A stretch of 64,000 nt of DNA from Longimicrobium sp. (lineage in GTDB: Bacteria; Gemmatimonadota; Gemmatimonadetes; Longimicrobiales; Longimicrobiaceae): the NCBI RefSeq assembly GCF_035474595.1, contig NZ_DATIND010000083.1, positions 62,001-126,000 on the forward strand, given 5' to 3'. The position numbers were made by a program, and so were the translations under genes. The notes below the pieces were generated by a model, which saw only the letters and a list, made by a program, of their open reading frames with translations, did no database searches and was not told the origin of the DNA. Positions within the stretch are counted from its first letter, which is position 1. Every line of letters begins with the position of its first letter. Of the stretch, positions 1-8,649 are shown in pieces.

Positions 1-1176
1 GCTGGCCGTCGCCGGCACCGTCCAGGTGAAGCTCCCCGCCGCCGCGCTGGTGCTGGAGGTGACCGCCGTCCACGTTGTGCCGCCATCCAGCGTGTAGTCG
101 ATCTTCACGTTGGCGATCCCCGACGCCGTCCAGGTGATGGCGTGGCTGCTCCCGCCCGCCCACGACTCGCCGCCGTTGGGCGAGGTGACGGTGAGCGAGG
201 GCGCGCTGCCGCCGTAGGTGTAGCGGCTGAGCACGGGGTAGTGGTCGGAGGTGGTCGTCCCGTAGCTGGAGATGTAGGAGTCGACGCGGTAGACCTTCAC
301 CGAGCCCGCCACGTACGTCGCCGCCAGCTCGTTGGTCTCCAGCTGGTGGTCGATCATGTCCGTGAAGCTCACGGTCGAGGCGATCCCCGCGTTCGTCAGC
401 GCCGTCGTGGGGAAGGAGTAGCGCGCCGCGTCGGCGACGAAGTTGGCGTAGGGGCTGGGCTGGCCGGCGGTGATGGAGGTGTCCACGTCGTCGTTCCAGT
501 CGCCTACCACGATCACCTTCTGCGTGGGATAGGTGGCGTCGAGGTACGACTTCAGCGCGACCGCGGCGTTCTGGCGGCGCTGCCAGCTGGCCACGTCGTT
601 GAACGCCTTCATGTGCAGCACGATGAAGACGATGTCCTCGCTGCCGCCGTTCAGCGTCACGTGCAGCTTCACCTCCAGCGGCGGCCGCCCGGCGAAGTCG
701 TTGTCGTTGGCGGTGAGGATGACTTTCGCGCTCACCAGCGAGGCGGCGGCGGTCTTCCACAGCAGCGCGGGCTTCTGCTCGGTGGCCGTGTACCAGGTGG
801 AGCCGCCGGTGACCGCCGCGTCGTTCGCCAGGATGCCGGTGTAGCCGGAAAGCGTCTTCAGCGCGTTCCACTCGGTGGCGTCCACGATCTCCACCAGCCC
901 CCACACGTCCAGGTCGCTGCCGGTGATCACGTCCTGGGCGTTCTGCAGCTGCAGCGCGTCGTTGCTGGGCCCGTTCGACGCGTCGCCGAACCACTCCAGG
1001 TTCCAGTTGCCGATGTCGAGCGTCGCCGCCGTCCCCTGCGCGGGGATGACGACCGCCCGTGGCGCGGAGGGAGCGGGCGAGCGCGCGGGCACGGCAGACG
1101 GCGTGTCGCACGCCGCCACCCCGAATGCGAGCAGGGCGCCGAGCGAAAGGAGTTTCGAGCGGGTTGAGCGAAGCAT
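1..1176 (-). CDS. Secreted endonuclease/exonuclease/phosphatase-family lipoprotein (3' end outside window)
   Basis: Reading left from an ATG at 1176 gives 392 codons with no stop before the window edge, so the C-terminus is missing. The N-terminus is a lipoprotein signal (LLSLGALLAFGVAAC, Cys about residue 25). The body has the endonuclease/exonuclease/phosphatase pattern: NWNLEWFG near the start, GLVEI, VVGDWNDD, and a closing SDHYPV. These are metal- and phosphate-site motifs of the DNase I-like fold. After it (about residue 325 on) begins a domain reading SPNGGESWAGGSSHAITW, typical of Ser/Thr-rich surface modules that follow secreted enzymes. A periplasmic or surface phosphodiesterase or nuclease is likely; the substrate cannot be read from the sequence. 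Confidence 0.85.
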   Translation of the reverse strand, partial: MLRSTRSKLLSLGALLAFGVAACDTPSAVPARSPAPSAPRAVVIPAQGTAATLDIGNWNLEWFGDASNGPSNDALQLQNAQDVITGSDLDVWGLVEIVDATEWNALKTLSGYTGILANDAAVTGGSTWYTATEQKPALLWKTAAASLVSAKVILTANDNDFAGRPPLEVKLHVTLNGGSEDIVFIVLHMKAFNDVASWQRRQNAAVALKSYLDATYPTQKVIVVGDWNDDVDTSITAGQPSPYANFVADAARYSFPTTALTNAGIASTVSFTDMIDHQLETNELAATYVAGSVKVYRVDSYISSYGTTTSDHYPVLSRYTYGGSAPSLTVTSPNGGESWAGGSSHAITWTASGIANVKIDYTLDGGTTWTAVTSSTSAAAGSFTWTVPATAS

Positions 1177-1336
1177 CCTCGCACCTCGTTGGGTGATGAG
1201 AAACAGGCCGCGCGGCCGTCCCCCGGGAGGGCGGGGAGGACAGGGGATGCAGGGCCATCGGATGGGAGAGCGAGGATATACTACCGTTCCACCGCGCGTT
1301 GCGAAACGATGTCGTGTAACGAGAGGGTGAGGAGAC

Positions 1337-1452
1337 GTGCGGGAGTGCGGGAGTGCGGGAGTGCGGGAGTGCGGGAGTGCGGGAGTGCGGGAGTGCGGGA
1401 GTGCGGGAGTGCGCTGTTACTTTCGCACTCTCGCACTCTCGCACTTTCGCAC
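1337..1452. repeat. 8-bp tandem repeat array (GTGCGGGA)n with inverted tail
   Basis: Nine head-to-tail copies of GTGCGGGA run from 1337 to 1408. They are followed by a short spacer and by copies of the reverse-complement unit (CGCACTCT-like) at about 1424-1452, so the block could fold into a long hairpin. It lies just beyond the stop codon of the porin gene on the minus strand and may serve as its transcription end. The same unit recurs near 26.8 kb and 40.1 kb. Confidence 0.85.
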
Positions 1453-1458
1453 GCTCTC

Positions 1459-2511
1459 CTAGAACCTGACCGCGAGCGACGTCACCGCGGCCACGTCGCT
1501 GCTCTTCGGGGCACCGTGGGCCGGGAAAGTGCCGTCGTCCGCGCCGAAGAGGGCGCGGACCTCGGTGCGCCAGAGCGCCGGGCCGCGCGCCACGTCGATC
1601 CCCAGCGAGGCGCCGTTGGTGCGCAGGCCGGGGGTGAGCACGCCGTGGCGGTCGTCGTACCGCTCCACCCGGCCGTTCAGCGCCACCGTGGGCGTCAGCG
1701 CGTAGCGGCCGACCAGCGAGGCGCCGTACCACGTGTCGCCGTCCTGCGTTCCCACGTCGACGGTGGGGACGACCAGCAGCGGGCCGGCGGTGATGCGCGC
1801 GCTCAGGTCGTTCAGCACGCGCAGGTCCTGGTCGCCCGTGGCGGCGCCCGGCTCGCGCCCGACGAAGTTGGAGTACGAGACGATGACGGCAGGCGAGGCC
1901 GTCCAGTCCAGCCGGGCGCCCACCGCCTTGTCGTGGTTGTTCTCGGAGATGTTCTGCCAGCCGTTCACCACCACGAACGTGGCGGCCAGCGAGGGCGTGG
2001 CCTGCCAGCTGGCGCGCACGCCGGCCTCGTAGTACACGGAGTAGTCGGCCACCAGCGAGCGCGTGTAGGTCGGCTGGTCCATCGAGATCCATCCCTCGCT
2101 GCCGATGTGCGAAAGGAAGATCCCGGCGTCCACCCAGAGCGTGGGCGAAATCGCGACGCCGGCCCACGCCTCCTGCACGAGAGGGAGATAGTTGGGCAGC
2201 CCCGCCAGCGAGTCCGGCTCGAACGCGTAGTTCACCTGCACGCTGGTGCCGGCCTGCAGCGCCAGCCGCCCGCGCACCGTGGAGGACTGATACTTCGCCT
2301 CCACGTGCGCCAGGTTCAGGTTGAACTCGTCATGCCGCGACGCCTGCGTGGTGAACGGGCGGTCGTGCCCGGCGGGGCGGTTGAAGTCGTACGCGTAATA
2401 GCCGTCCACGAACGCGCCGAAGGTCACGTGCGCGGTGGTGTCGCCGGCCTGCGCGAGCGCGGCGGCGGGCAGGGCGAGCGCGGCCAGGCTCGCCAGGATC
2501 GGCATCTTCAT
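1459..2511 (-). CDS. Outer-membrane beta-barrel protein, BBP2-like porin family
   Basis: 350 aa with a signal peptide (MKMPILASLAALALPAAALA). The mature part begins with the FGAFVDGYYAYDFN element typical of BBP2-type outer-membrane barrels. Alternating amphipathic strands follow, ending in the aromatic C-terminus SLAVRF expected of a BAM substrate. It probably sits in the outer membrane as a porin-like barrel; the transported solute is unknown. It appears monocistronic: the 8-bp repeat array follows its 3' end and the upstream region is short and shared with the divergent GNAT gene. Confidence 0.8.
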   Translation of the reverse strand: MKMPILASLAALALPAAALAQAGDTTAHVTFGAFVDGYYAYDFNRPAGHDRPFTTQASRHDEFNLNLAHVEAKYQSSTVRGRLALQAGTSVQVNYAFEPDSLAGLPNYLPLVQEAWAGVAISPTLWVDAGIFLSHIGSEGWISMDQPTYTRSLVADYSVYYEAGVRASWQATPSLAATFVVVNGWQNISENNHDKAVGARLDWTASPAVIVSYSNFVGREPGAATGDQDLRVLNDLSARITAGPLLVVPTVDVGTQDGDTWYGASLVGRYALTPTVALNGRVERYDDRHGVLTPGLRTNGASLGIDVARGPALWRTEVRALFGADDGTFPAHGAPKSSDVAAVTSLAVRF

Positions 2512-2640
2512 CGGGAGGATCGGGACCGGGTGGGCCGGCAGGATGGGGATGGAGCGCGGACGGCGCGTATCTTACACGCGCCCCATCTCCGAAAACAGCA
2601 TCATCTTTCACCCCCGTTCGAGAACAGGAGCGCGCCGGCC

Positions 2641-3195
2641 ATGCAGGAAGGGGAGATCACGCGCACGCCGCGGCTGCTGCTGCGGCGCTTCACCCCCGCC
2701 GACGCGGCGGAGATGCACCGCATCTACAGCGACCCGGAGGTGATGCGGTTCATGGGCCCGCCCCCCGCGTCGGTCGAGGAGGAGGCCGCCAATCTCCGGG
2801 CGCACGCGCGCAACTACTACGAGCGGCTGGGCTTCGGTCTGTGGGCGGTGGTCGAGGTGGAGACGGGGGAGATGATCGGGCGGTGCGGCCTGCTGCGCTC
2901 GGAGATCGCGGGGCGGATGGAGACGGAGATCTCGTACCTGCTCGCGCGCCGCCACTGGGGCCGCGGCCTGGCGGCGGAGGCGGCGGCGGCCGTCCTGGCG
3001 CACGGATTCGCCGCGCTCGCCCTCCCCCGCATCGTCGCGGTGATCGACCCGCGCAACACCGCCTCCCGCCGCGTGGCCGAGCGCATCGGCATGACCCACG
3101 AGGGCGACGTGCCGTACAAGCAGTTCGGCATCGTCCACCTCTACGCCAAGGAAGCCGGGAAGGACCGCTCCAGCGAAGAGGCCAGGGGCGGCTGA
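2641..3195 (+). CDS. GNAT-family N-acetyltransferase (RimJ/RimL type)
   Basis: 184 aa from the ATG at 2641. The start TPRLLLRRFTPADAAEMHRIYSDPEVMRFMG is the common RimJ/RimL-like N-terminus (written here as fragments TPRLLLRRF and SDPEVMRFMG). Motif A is RRHWGRGLAAEAAAAVL, the acetyl-CoA pyrophosphate loop, followed by DPRNTASRRVAERIGM. Such proteins acetylate amino groups of ribosomal proteins, antibiotics or small amines; the substrate is unknown. It is divergent from the porin gene and convergent with the lipoprotein gene at 3336. Confidence 0.85.
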   Translation: MQEGEITRTPRLLLRRFTPADAAEMHRIYSDPEVMRFMGPPPASVEEEAANLRAHARNYYERLGFGLWAVVEVETGEMIGRCGLLRSEIAGRMETEISYLLARRHWGRGLAAEAAAAVLAHGFAALALPRIVAVIDPRNTASRRVAERIGMTHEGDVPYKQFGIVHLYAKEAGKDRSSEEARGG

Positions 3196-3253
3196 AGCCG
3201 CAGCATCCAGCAGGCGCAGGAAAGTGATGTATCCCCCCGGGTATTGCAGTTGA

Positions 3254-3314
3254 AGCCTCGCGCAGTTTGCGAGGCTTTCCGTAGTTGTTGCCGCGGCGCC
3301 GCGGCTTCAGCCGC
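3254..3314 (+). repeat. Two-hairpin dispersed element, copy A (divergent variant)
   Basis: Hairpin 1 pairs AGCCTCGC (3254-3261) with GCGAGGCT (3269-3276). A linker containing GTTGTTGCC follows, then hairpin 2 GCGGC-TTCA-GCCGC (3301-3314). The layout matches the other nine copies, but both stems have different yet still paired sequences. A lone hairpin-2-like palindrome in the opposite sense (GCGGCTGAAGCCGC) overlaps the end of the GNAT gene at about 3188-3201. The element lies between two convergent genes. Confidence 0.7.
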
Positions 3315-3335
3315 CTTTGCTGCCGCGCCTCCGCA

Positions 3336-4343
3336 CTACTGTGTAACGATGTTGTCCATCCGCACCACCTCGAAGTCGCTCGCCTTCACGTTGCGCAGCG
3401 TGGCCAGGTCGTCGTCGCTCCAGCGCGGGTCGGGCGCGCCGGAGACGTACCACGCGCTGCCGTTGTCGGCCAGCAGCATCCCGTACGTCTTCATCGCGTT
3501 CAGGATCACCCGCACGTTCGGCGAGAAGCCCGACACGTCGAACCCCGCCTTCAGCCGCACCCGCATCCCCATGGGCGGAAGACCGGCGTCGGTGCGGCTG
3601 CTGGCCCAGTGCCGCGCGGGGGCCACGTACGCGCGGCGCGTGACCGGGCAGGTGAAGCGCAGCGCGTGGCGGATGGCCTTCTGCTCCACCACCTCGTCGT
3701 AGCGGACCAGGCCGGGGAAGATGGGAAGCCCCGCCGCGTCCGCCGACGTCCACCCGGCCGGCCGCAGCGCGTTGGACGCCAGGTCGAATACCGCGCCCGA
3801 GCCCGCGTGCCAGCTCGCGCCGCCGTTCAGCGGGTGCGCGTCGTACAGCTCGTACAGCTTCCAGTTGTCGCGGTCGATCACCAGCACGTGCCGGTCGCCC
3901 GACGAGCTCGCGCCGCCCTCGATCGGCGCGCCGGGCGGCACGGGATACGGGCCGGGATCGCTCTCGTCCGCGTAGTCGAACGTGACCGGCACCCGCGCCT
4001 GCGATCCGGCGACGACGACGTAGGGGATGCCGTTCGGCGCGCCGTCGTAGACGGTGCCGAAGTCCGGATGCAGCCCGGTCGCGGCGCTTCCGCACGCGGC
4101 GATGAGCGTGGCCGAATTCGCGTCGACGGGATCGCCGGAGACGTCGCGGTTCCACGCGTTGTCCGCCGGGAACGGGCGCTTGCCGTGCAGGCTGGCGTTC
4201 GCTCCCAGCTCCGGCACCCCCGCGCCTCCGCCGCCGTTCCCGCCCCCATCGCCGCCGCCCGGCGCGGATGGGCTGCCGCCGGAGCACGCCGCGAACGCCA
4301 GGAGCAGGGCGATGGGGAGATGGCGGAGGCGTGGAGCGGTCAT
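3336..4343 (-). CDS. Conserved secreted lipoprotein of unknown function
   Basis: 335 aa from an ATG at 4343, with a lipobox (LLAFAACSGG, Cys about residue 20). A Gly-rich linker is followed by a conserved body: NAWNRDVSGDPVDANS, LHPDFGTVYDGAPNGIPY, GDRHVLVIDRDNWKLYELYD and WHAGSGAVFDL. Similar proteins occur in many soil bacteria, sometimes fused to carbohydrate-binding modules. No catalytic role is known to me; the conserved His/Asp/Trp residues suggest a small enzyme or binding domain exported to the periplasm. A much longer frame extending to 5339 is an antisense shadow of the receptor gene. Confidence 0.75.
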   Translation of the reverse strand: MTAPRLRHLPIALLLAFAACSGGSPSAPGGGDGGGNGGGGAGVPELGANASLHGKRPFPADNAWNRDVSGDPVDANSATLIAACGSAATGLHPDFGTVYDGAPNGIPYVVVAGSQARVPVTFDYADESDPGPYPVPPGAPIEGGASSSGDRHVLVIDRDNWKLYELYDAHPLNGGASWHAGSGAVFDLASNALRPAGWTSADAAGLPIFPGLVRYDEVVEQKAIRHALRFTCPVTRRAYVAPARHWASSRTDAGLPPMGMRVRLKAGFDVSGFSPNVRVILNAMKTYGMLLADNGSAWYVSGAPDPRWSDDDLATLRNVKASDFEVVRMDNIVTQ

Positions 4344-4518
4344 CCGGACCGGCGTGGGCTCGGGTGGCGAAGGAAGCGAGGGTGGACGACGGGAATGGGA
4401 TGGAAGATGCCAGCGCCGGCCGCTGCCCCACAATCCCCGCGTCACACGTTCTCTCCCGCATCGCCGCGCGGCGTTAGGTTTGTGCGCGCCCGGCCTCCGG
4501 CAACCGCTTCCCCGGTAG

Positions 4519-6918
4519 ATGATGGCGATGCGACCGATCTCCACCGCTGTCGCGGTTCTCCTCTGCGTGCTCGCGGCGCTGCTCGTGCCCGCGGGGCTGT
4601 CCGCGCAGGGGACGGGATCGCTGGCCGGGCGCGTGGTTTCCGCGGCGGGCGAGCCGGTGGGGGACGCGGTGGTGACGGCGCGGGGCGCGGCCGGCGGCGA
4701 GCGGCGGGCGCGCTCGGCGGCGGACGGATCGTGGCGGATCGCGCGGCTCGCGGCGGGGCGATGGACGGTGCGGGCCACGCGCGTCGGCCTCGCGTCCGCG
4801 GAGCAGGCGGTGGACGTGGCCGCCGGCGCGGAGGCCGCGGTGACGCTGCGGATGGCCGAGGCGGACGTGTCGCTCGCGCCCATCGAGGCTATCAGCCGCC
4901 GTGACGCCGAGCGCGAGCGCACCCGCTTCGAGAGCGAGGCCGGCATCACCACGCGCGTCATCACCAGCCAGGACATCAAGCTCCTCCCCGGCCTGGGCGA
5001 GGCGGACGTCATGCGCGCGGTCGAGGTGCTCCCCGGCGTCGTCAACACCTCGGACTTCTCCAGCGCCTTCAACGTCCGCGGCGGCTCGGCGGACCAGAAT
5101 CTCGTCCTCCTCGACGGCTTTCCCATCTTCAACCCCTTCCACCTGGGCGGCCTGTTCTCCGTCTTCAACTCCGACGCGGTGGCGCGCGCCGAGCTCCTTT
5201 CCGGCGGCTTCGGCGCGGAGTACGGCGGGCGCGTCTCCTCGGTGCTGAACGTGGAGACGAAGCCCGGCGGCGGGGCCGACGAGTTCGGGGTGGAGATGGG
5301 CATCTCCCTGCTGGCCAGCCGCGTGAGCGTGCACGGCAACCTCCCACGCGCCGTTCGCGGCGCGCTGGGCGGAGATGGCGGGGGATGGCTGGTCTCCGCG
5401 CGGCGCTCGTACTTCGACGTGGTGCTGCGGCCGGTGACGGACTTCCCCTATTACCTCACCGACCTGCAGGGCTCGGCCACGCTGGGCACGCGCGGCGGCG
5501 GCCGCCTGCGCCTGGTGGCCTACACGGGCGAGGACGTGCTCGACCTCTCCGACTTCAATCCCCCCGGGCAGGGCGACGATTCCACCAGCGTGCTGCGCAT
5601 CCGCTGGAACTGGGGGAACGCGGTGGCCGGCGCACGGCTGGAGCAGCCGCTGGGCGCGTGGGTGACGACCGTGTCGCTCGGCATCACCCACTACGCCGAG
5701 GCGCTGGGCTTCACCGACTTTCCCGACACGCGCTTCTCGTCGCACATCGGCCAGCTCACCGCGCGCGCCGACGCCGCGCGGCCAATCGGTCAGCGGCTGA
5801 CGGTGAAGGCGGGGGGCGAGGTGACGCGGATGGGGTACCACAACACCGGCGAGGCGGGCGGCACCACCTTCTTCTCCGGCCGCCGCAGCGGGGTGATGAC
5901 GGGTGCCTTCGCGCAGCTGCGCTGGCAGCCGGACAGCGCGTGGATACTGGAGCCCGGCCTCCGCGCGGACGCCTGGCGCTCGGGCGCGAGCACCCGCATG
6001 TACGCGTCGCCGCGCTTCGCGGTGAAGCGCTTCTTCGGCGCCGGGCGCGACGGCGCGGTGAAGCTGGCGGTGGGCCGCTACGTGCAGTTCGTGCACTCGC
6101 TGCGCGACGAGCAGCTCCCGGTGAGCAACGACTACTGGGTGACGAGCGACGAGAACGTCCCGGCGGTCGTGAGCGACCAGGGGCAGCTGGGCGTGGAGAA
6201 GTACTGGGGGCAGCGCTGGTACGCGTCGGCCGAGGCGTACTATCGCCGGTACCTGGGGGTCACGGACCTGAACGCGGCGGACGATCCCAACGATTCCACC
6301 GACGACCTGCTGACGGGGCGCGGCTACTCGTACGGCGCCGACCTGATGGTGCGGCGCACGCAGGGGCGGCTTACGGGGTGGATGACGCTGTCGCTGCTGA
6401 AGGCGAGCCGCACCTTTCCCGATCCGCTGCACCTGGACCTGGAGGGCCGCCCGCGGACGCAGACCTTCGCGCCCGTGTTCGACCGCCGCGTGGACCTGGA
6501 CGTGGTCGGCGAGTATCGGCTGCCGGGAAGGATCGAGGCGGGGCTGCGGCTGAACTTCGGGACGGGGATCCCGTTCACGCGGCCCACGGCGGCGTACGTG
6601 GGGTTCGAGACCGACCCCATCAGCGGCGGCTACCGCGTTCCCCGCCCCGTGGGCGACGACCCGGAGACGCCCGTCTTCATCGTCCCCGGCCAGCGCAACG
6701 CGCAGCGGTACCCGGCCTACTCGCGCCTGGACCTCACCTTCCGCCGCACGTACACGCACCGCTGGGGCACGCTCACCCCGTACCTGCAGGTGCTGAACGC
6801 CACCAACCGCAAGAACGTGCTGTTCTACTTCTACAACTTCGACCACACCCCCGCGACAAGAAGCGGCGTCAGCATGTTCCCGGTGCTCCCGACGATCGGC
6901 GTGGAGGCGGCGTTTTAG
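4519..6918 (+). CDS. TonB-dependent outer-membrane receptor with carboxypeptidase-regulatory N-domain
   Basis: 799 aa. A signal peptide ends near LSAQG (about residue 31). Next is a carboxypeptidase-regulatory-like beta domain (GSLAGRVVSAAGEPVGDAVV, about 35-110), then a plug domain with LPGLGEADVMRAVEVLPGV and FNVRGGSADQNLVLLDGFPI (about 150-250). A 22-strand-type barrel follows, to the end (VEAAF, terminal Phe). Such receptors import large or scarce ligands using TonB energy. No SusD-like partner or transporter lies beside it, so the ligand cannot be inferred. Confidence 0.9.
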   Translation: MMAMRPISTAVAVLLCVLAALLVPAGLSAQGTGSLAGRVVSAAGEPVGDAVVTARGAAGGERRARSAADGSWRIARLAAGRWTVRATRVGLASAEQAVDVAAGAEAAVTLRMAEADVSLAPIEAISRRDAERERTRFESEAGITTRVITSQDIKLLPGLGEADVMRAVEVLPGVVNTSDFSSAFNVRGGSADQNLVLLDGFPIFNPFHLGGLFSVFNSDAVARAELLSGGFGAEYGGRVSSVLNVETKPGGGADEFGVEMGISLLASRVSVHGNLPRAVRGALGGDGGGWLVSARRSYFDVVLRPVTDFPYYLTDLQGSATLGTRGGGRLRLVAYTGEDVLDLSDFNPPGQGDDSTSVLRIRWNWGNAVAGARLEQPLGAWVTTVSLGITHYAEALGFTDFPDTRFSSHIGQLTARADAARPIGQRLTVKAGGEVTRMGYHNTGEAGGTTFFSGRRSGVMTGAFAQLRWQPDSAWILEPGLRADAWRSGASTRMYASPRFAVKRFFGAGRDGAVKLAVGRYVQFVHSLRDEQLPVSNDYWVTSDENVPAVVSDQGQLGVEKYWGQRWYASAEAYYRRYLGVTDLNAADDPNDSTDDLLTGRGYSYGADLMVRRTQGRLTGWMTLSLLKASRTFPDPLHLDLEGRPRTQTFAPVFDRRVDLDVVGEYRLPGRIEAGLRLNFGTGIPFTRPTAAYVGFETDPISGGYRVPRPVGDDPETPVFIVPGQRNAQRYPAYSRLDLTFRRTYTHRWGTLTPYLQVLNATNRKNVLFYFYNFDHTPATRSGVSMFPVLPTIGVEAAF

Positions 6919-6979
6919 CGGCCGACTGTGACGTATGTGGCAAGTCAGCTGGAGGGTGGCAGATCCCCGCGCGCAAGTG

Positions 6980-6985
6980 TATACT
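6980..6985 (+). promoter_or_regulatory. Possible -10 box of the restriction-modification operon
   Basis: TATACT stands out in an otherwise GC-rich spacer 54 bp before the methyltransferase start. No convincing -35 box is seen at the right distance, so this is only suggestive. Confidence 0.25.
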
Positions 6986-7038
6986 TCGGGTAATCATCGG
7001 TAACGGTTTTCCTCGGCCTCGAGACGCGAACAGCTGAT

Positions 7039-8649
7039 ATGACGTTGTCCGCCTCCCGCACGATTTCGGAATCGATGCTGGCCGGCATCGCGGGCTTGCT
7101 GGGGGCAGCCGACGTGGCTGGTTTCTCCGGGGCCGAGCGAGATCTGGTGGCTGCAGCAGATCCGACGCTGGATTTTTGGGGCGACGATCTCCGAGAGCAG
7201 ATCATCCGCGGTGAAGACCCGCTGGGAAGCGCCTTCTCGCGGTTGCGCACGCCCGCGGAACGCCGTCCGCTGGGAGCGACGTATACGCCACAGCCGCTGG
7301 TCCGCTGGATGCTGGACTGGTCTGCTGCGGATGAGCATCCAACTCGCGTAGTCGACCCGGGCGTCGGCTCCGCCCGCTTCCTGCTGGAAGCAGGACGCAG
7401 GTTTCCACATGCTCATCTGATCGGCATCGAAATCGATCCACTCGCAGCGTTGATTGCGCGCGCGAATCTCGCAGTGGCCGGTCTCGCGAGCCGTGCACAG
7501 GTCCTTGTTTGCGACTACAGAGCGTTACGCCTGCCTTCTGTGAACGGGGCGACCCTGTTCGTTGGAAATCCCCCTTATGTGCGGCATCACCTCATCGGGC
7601 AGCAGTGGAAGAGCTGGCTTACCGACAACGCCCGGGCGTTGAAGCTGAACGCCAGCCAGCTGGCGGGCCTGCACGTCCACTTCTTTTTGGCCACAGCGCT
7701 GCACGCCCGTCCGGGCGACACAGGAACATTCATCACGGCCGCTGAGTGGCTCGATGTGAACTACGGGCGGCTCGTTCGCGAATTGTTCGTAGGCCCTCTG
7801 GGGGGTCGGGATCTGGTTGTGTTGGAACCTACGGCGCAACCGTTCCCCGACGCTGCCACTACCGCGGCGGTGACTACCTTCACTGTCGGAAGCCGCAGTC
7901 GTTCGATCAATGTCAGCCGTGCGACAGCAATCGACGATCTAAGCCCAATTGGAGAAGGGCAACCGGTTCACCGTGACCGGTTCGCAACGGCGGACCGTTG
8001 GAGTCATCTTACACGGGCCCCTCGCGAACTTCCTGCTGATTTCGTAGAACTGGGCGAGCTTTGCCGCGTTCACCGCGGCTCGGTAACTGGGGCGAACAAG
8101 GTTTGGATAGCAGGCGACCATAGCACCGGACTCCCAACCTCGGTGTTGTTTCCTTCCATAACGCGCGCCAAAGAACTGTTCAGCGCAGGAAACATCTTGG
8201 ACGATAACAGCCGGTTGCGCTGCGTGATCGACCTGCCGGTAGAACTCGACGTATTTGATGCTTCCACACGAGTTGCAGTCGAGCGCTTCCTGAAGCGGGC
8301 GAAGTACTTAGGTGCTGATCGTGGGTACATTGCGACCCATCGGAAGGCCTGGTGGTCAATCGGCCTGCGGCAACCCCCTCCCGTGATGGCGACTTACATG
8401 GCCCGGCGTCCTCCTGCATTCGTACGAAATCGGGCTGCTGCACGATACATCAACATCGCGCATGGCCTTTATCCACGTGAGGCGATGCCGGAAGCTGTGT
8501 TGATGAACCTTGTGCGGTACCTTCGAACCGCTACATGCACGTCGGAGGGACGGACGTATTCGGGGGGGCTTACCAAATTCGAGCCGCGTGAGATGGAAAG
8601 GATCCTCGTCCCGCATCCGGAGATGCTCGCCGCCGGAGACTTCGGATGA
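7039..8649 (+). CDS. Type II N6-adenine DNA methyltransferase, partner of the XamI-like nuclease
   Basis: 536 aa. The SAM-binding region reads VVDPGVGSARFLLEAGRRFP followed by IGIEIDPLAALIARANL. The catalytic motif IV is NPPYVRHH, the NPPY signature of N6-adenine (gamma-class, Eco57I/TaqI-like) methylases. The C-terminal half should carry target recognition. Its stop overlaps the start of the nuclease gene by four bases (ATGA at 8646-8649), so the two are translationally coupled. Base composition is clearly less GC-rich than the neighbours and rare codons are frequent, which suggests acquisition by transfer. It would protect host DNA at the sites the nuclease cuts. Confidence 0.9.
   Translation: MTLSASRTISESMLAGIAGLLGAADVAGFSGAERDLVAAADPTLDFWGDDLREQIIRGEDPLGSAFSRLRTPAERRPLGATYTPQPLVRWMLDWSAADEHPTRVVDPGVGSARFLLEAGRRFPHAHLIGIEIDPLAALIARANLAVAGLASRAQVLVCDYRALRLPSVNGATLFVGNPPYVRHHLIGQQWKSWLTDNARALKLNASQLAGLHVHFFLATALHARPGDTGTFITAAEWLDVNYGRLVRELFVGPLGGRDLVVLEPTAQPFPDAATTAAVTTFTVGSRSRSINVSRATAIDDLSPIGEGQPVHRDRFATADRWSHLTRAPRELPADFVELGELCRVHRGSVTGANKVWIAGDHSTGLPTSVLFPSITRAKELFSAGNILDDNSRLRCVIDLPVELDVFDASTRVAVERFLKRAKYLGADRGYIATHRKAWWSIGLRQPPPVMATYMARRPPAFVRNRAAARYINIAHGLYPREAMPEAVLMNLVRYLRTATCTSEGRTYSGGLTKFEPREMERILVPHPEMLAAGDFG

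Noticed and set aside
142-1167. A 341-residue plus-strand frame at the left edge
   Set aside because: The minus strand encodes a clear lipoprotein with endonuclease/exonuclease/phosphatase motifs over the same bases. The plus frame is GGVVGRR-rich and motif-free.
1337-1452. CRISPR-like array
   Set aside because: The units are 8 bp and contiguous, with no unique spacers and no cas genes nearby.
3336-5339. A 667-residue lipoprotein starting at 5339
   Set aside because: The signal peptide and lipobox begin at the internal ATG at 4343. The upstream part is antisense to the TonB-dependent receptor.
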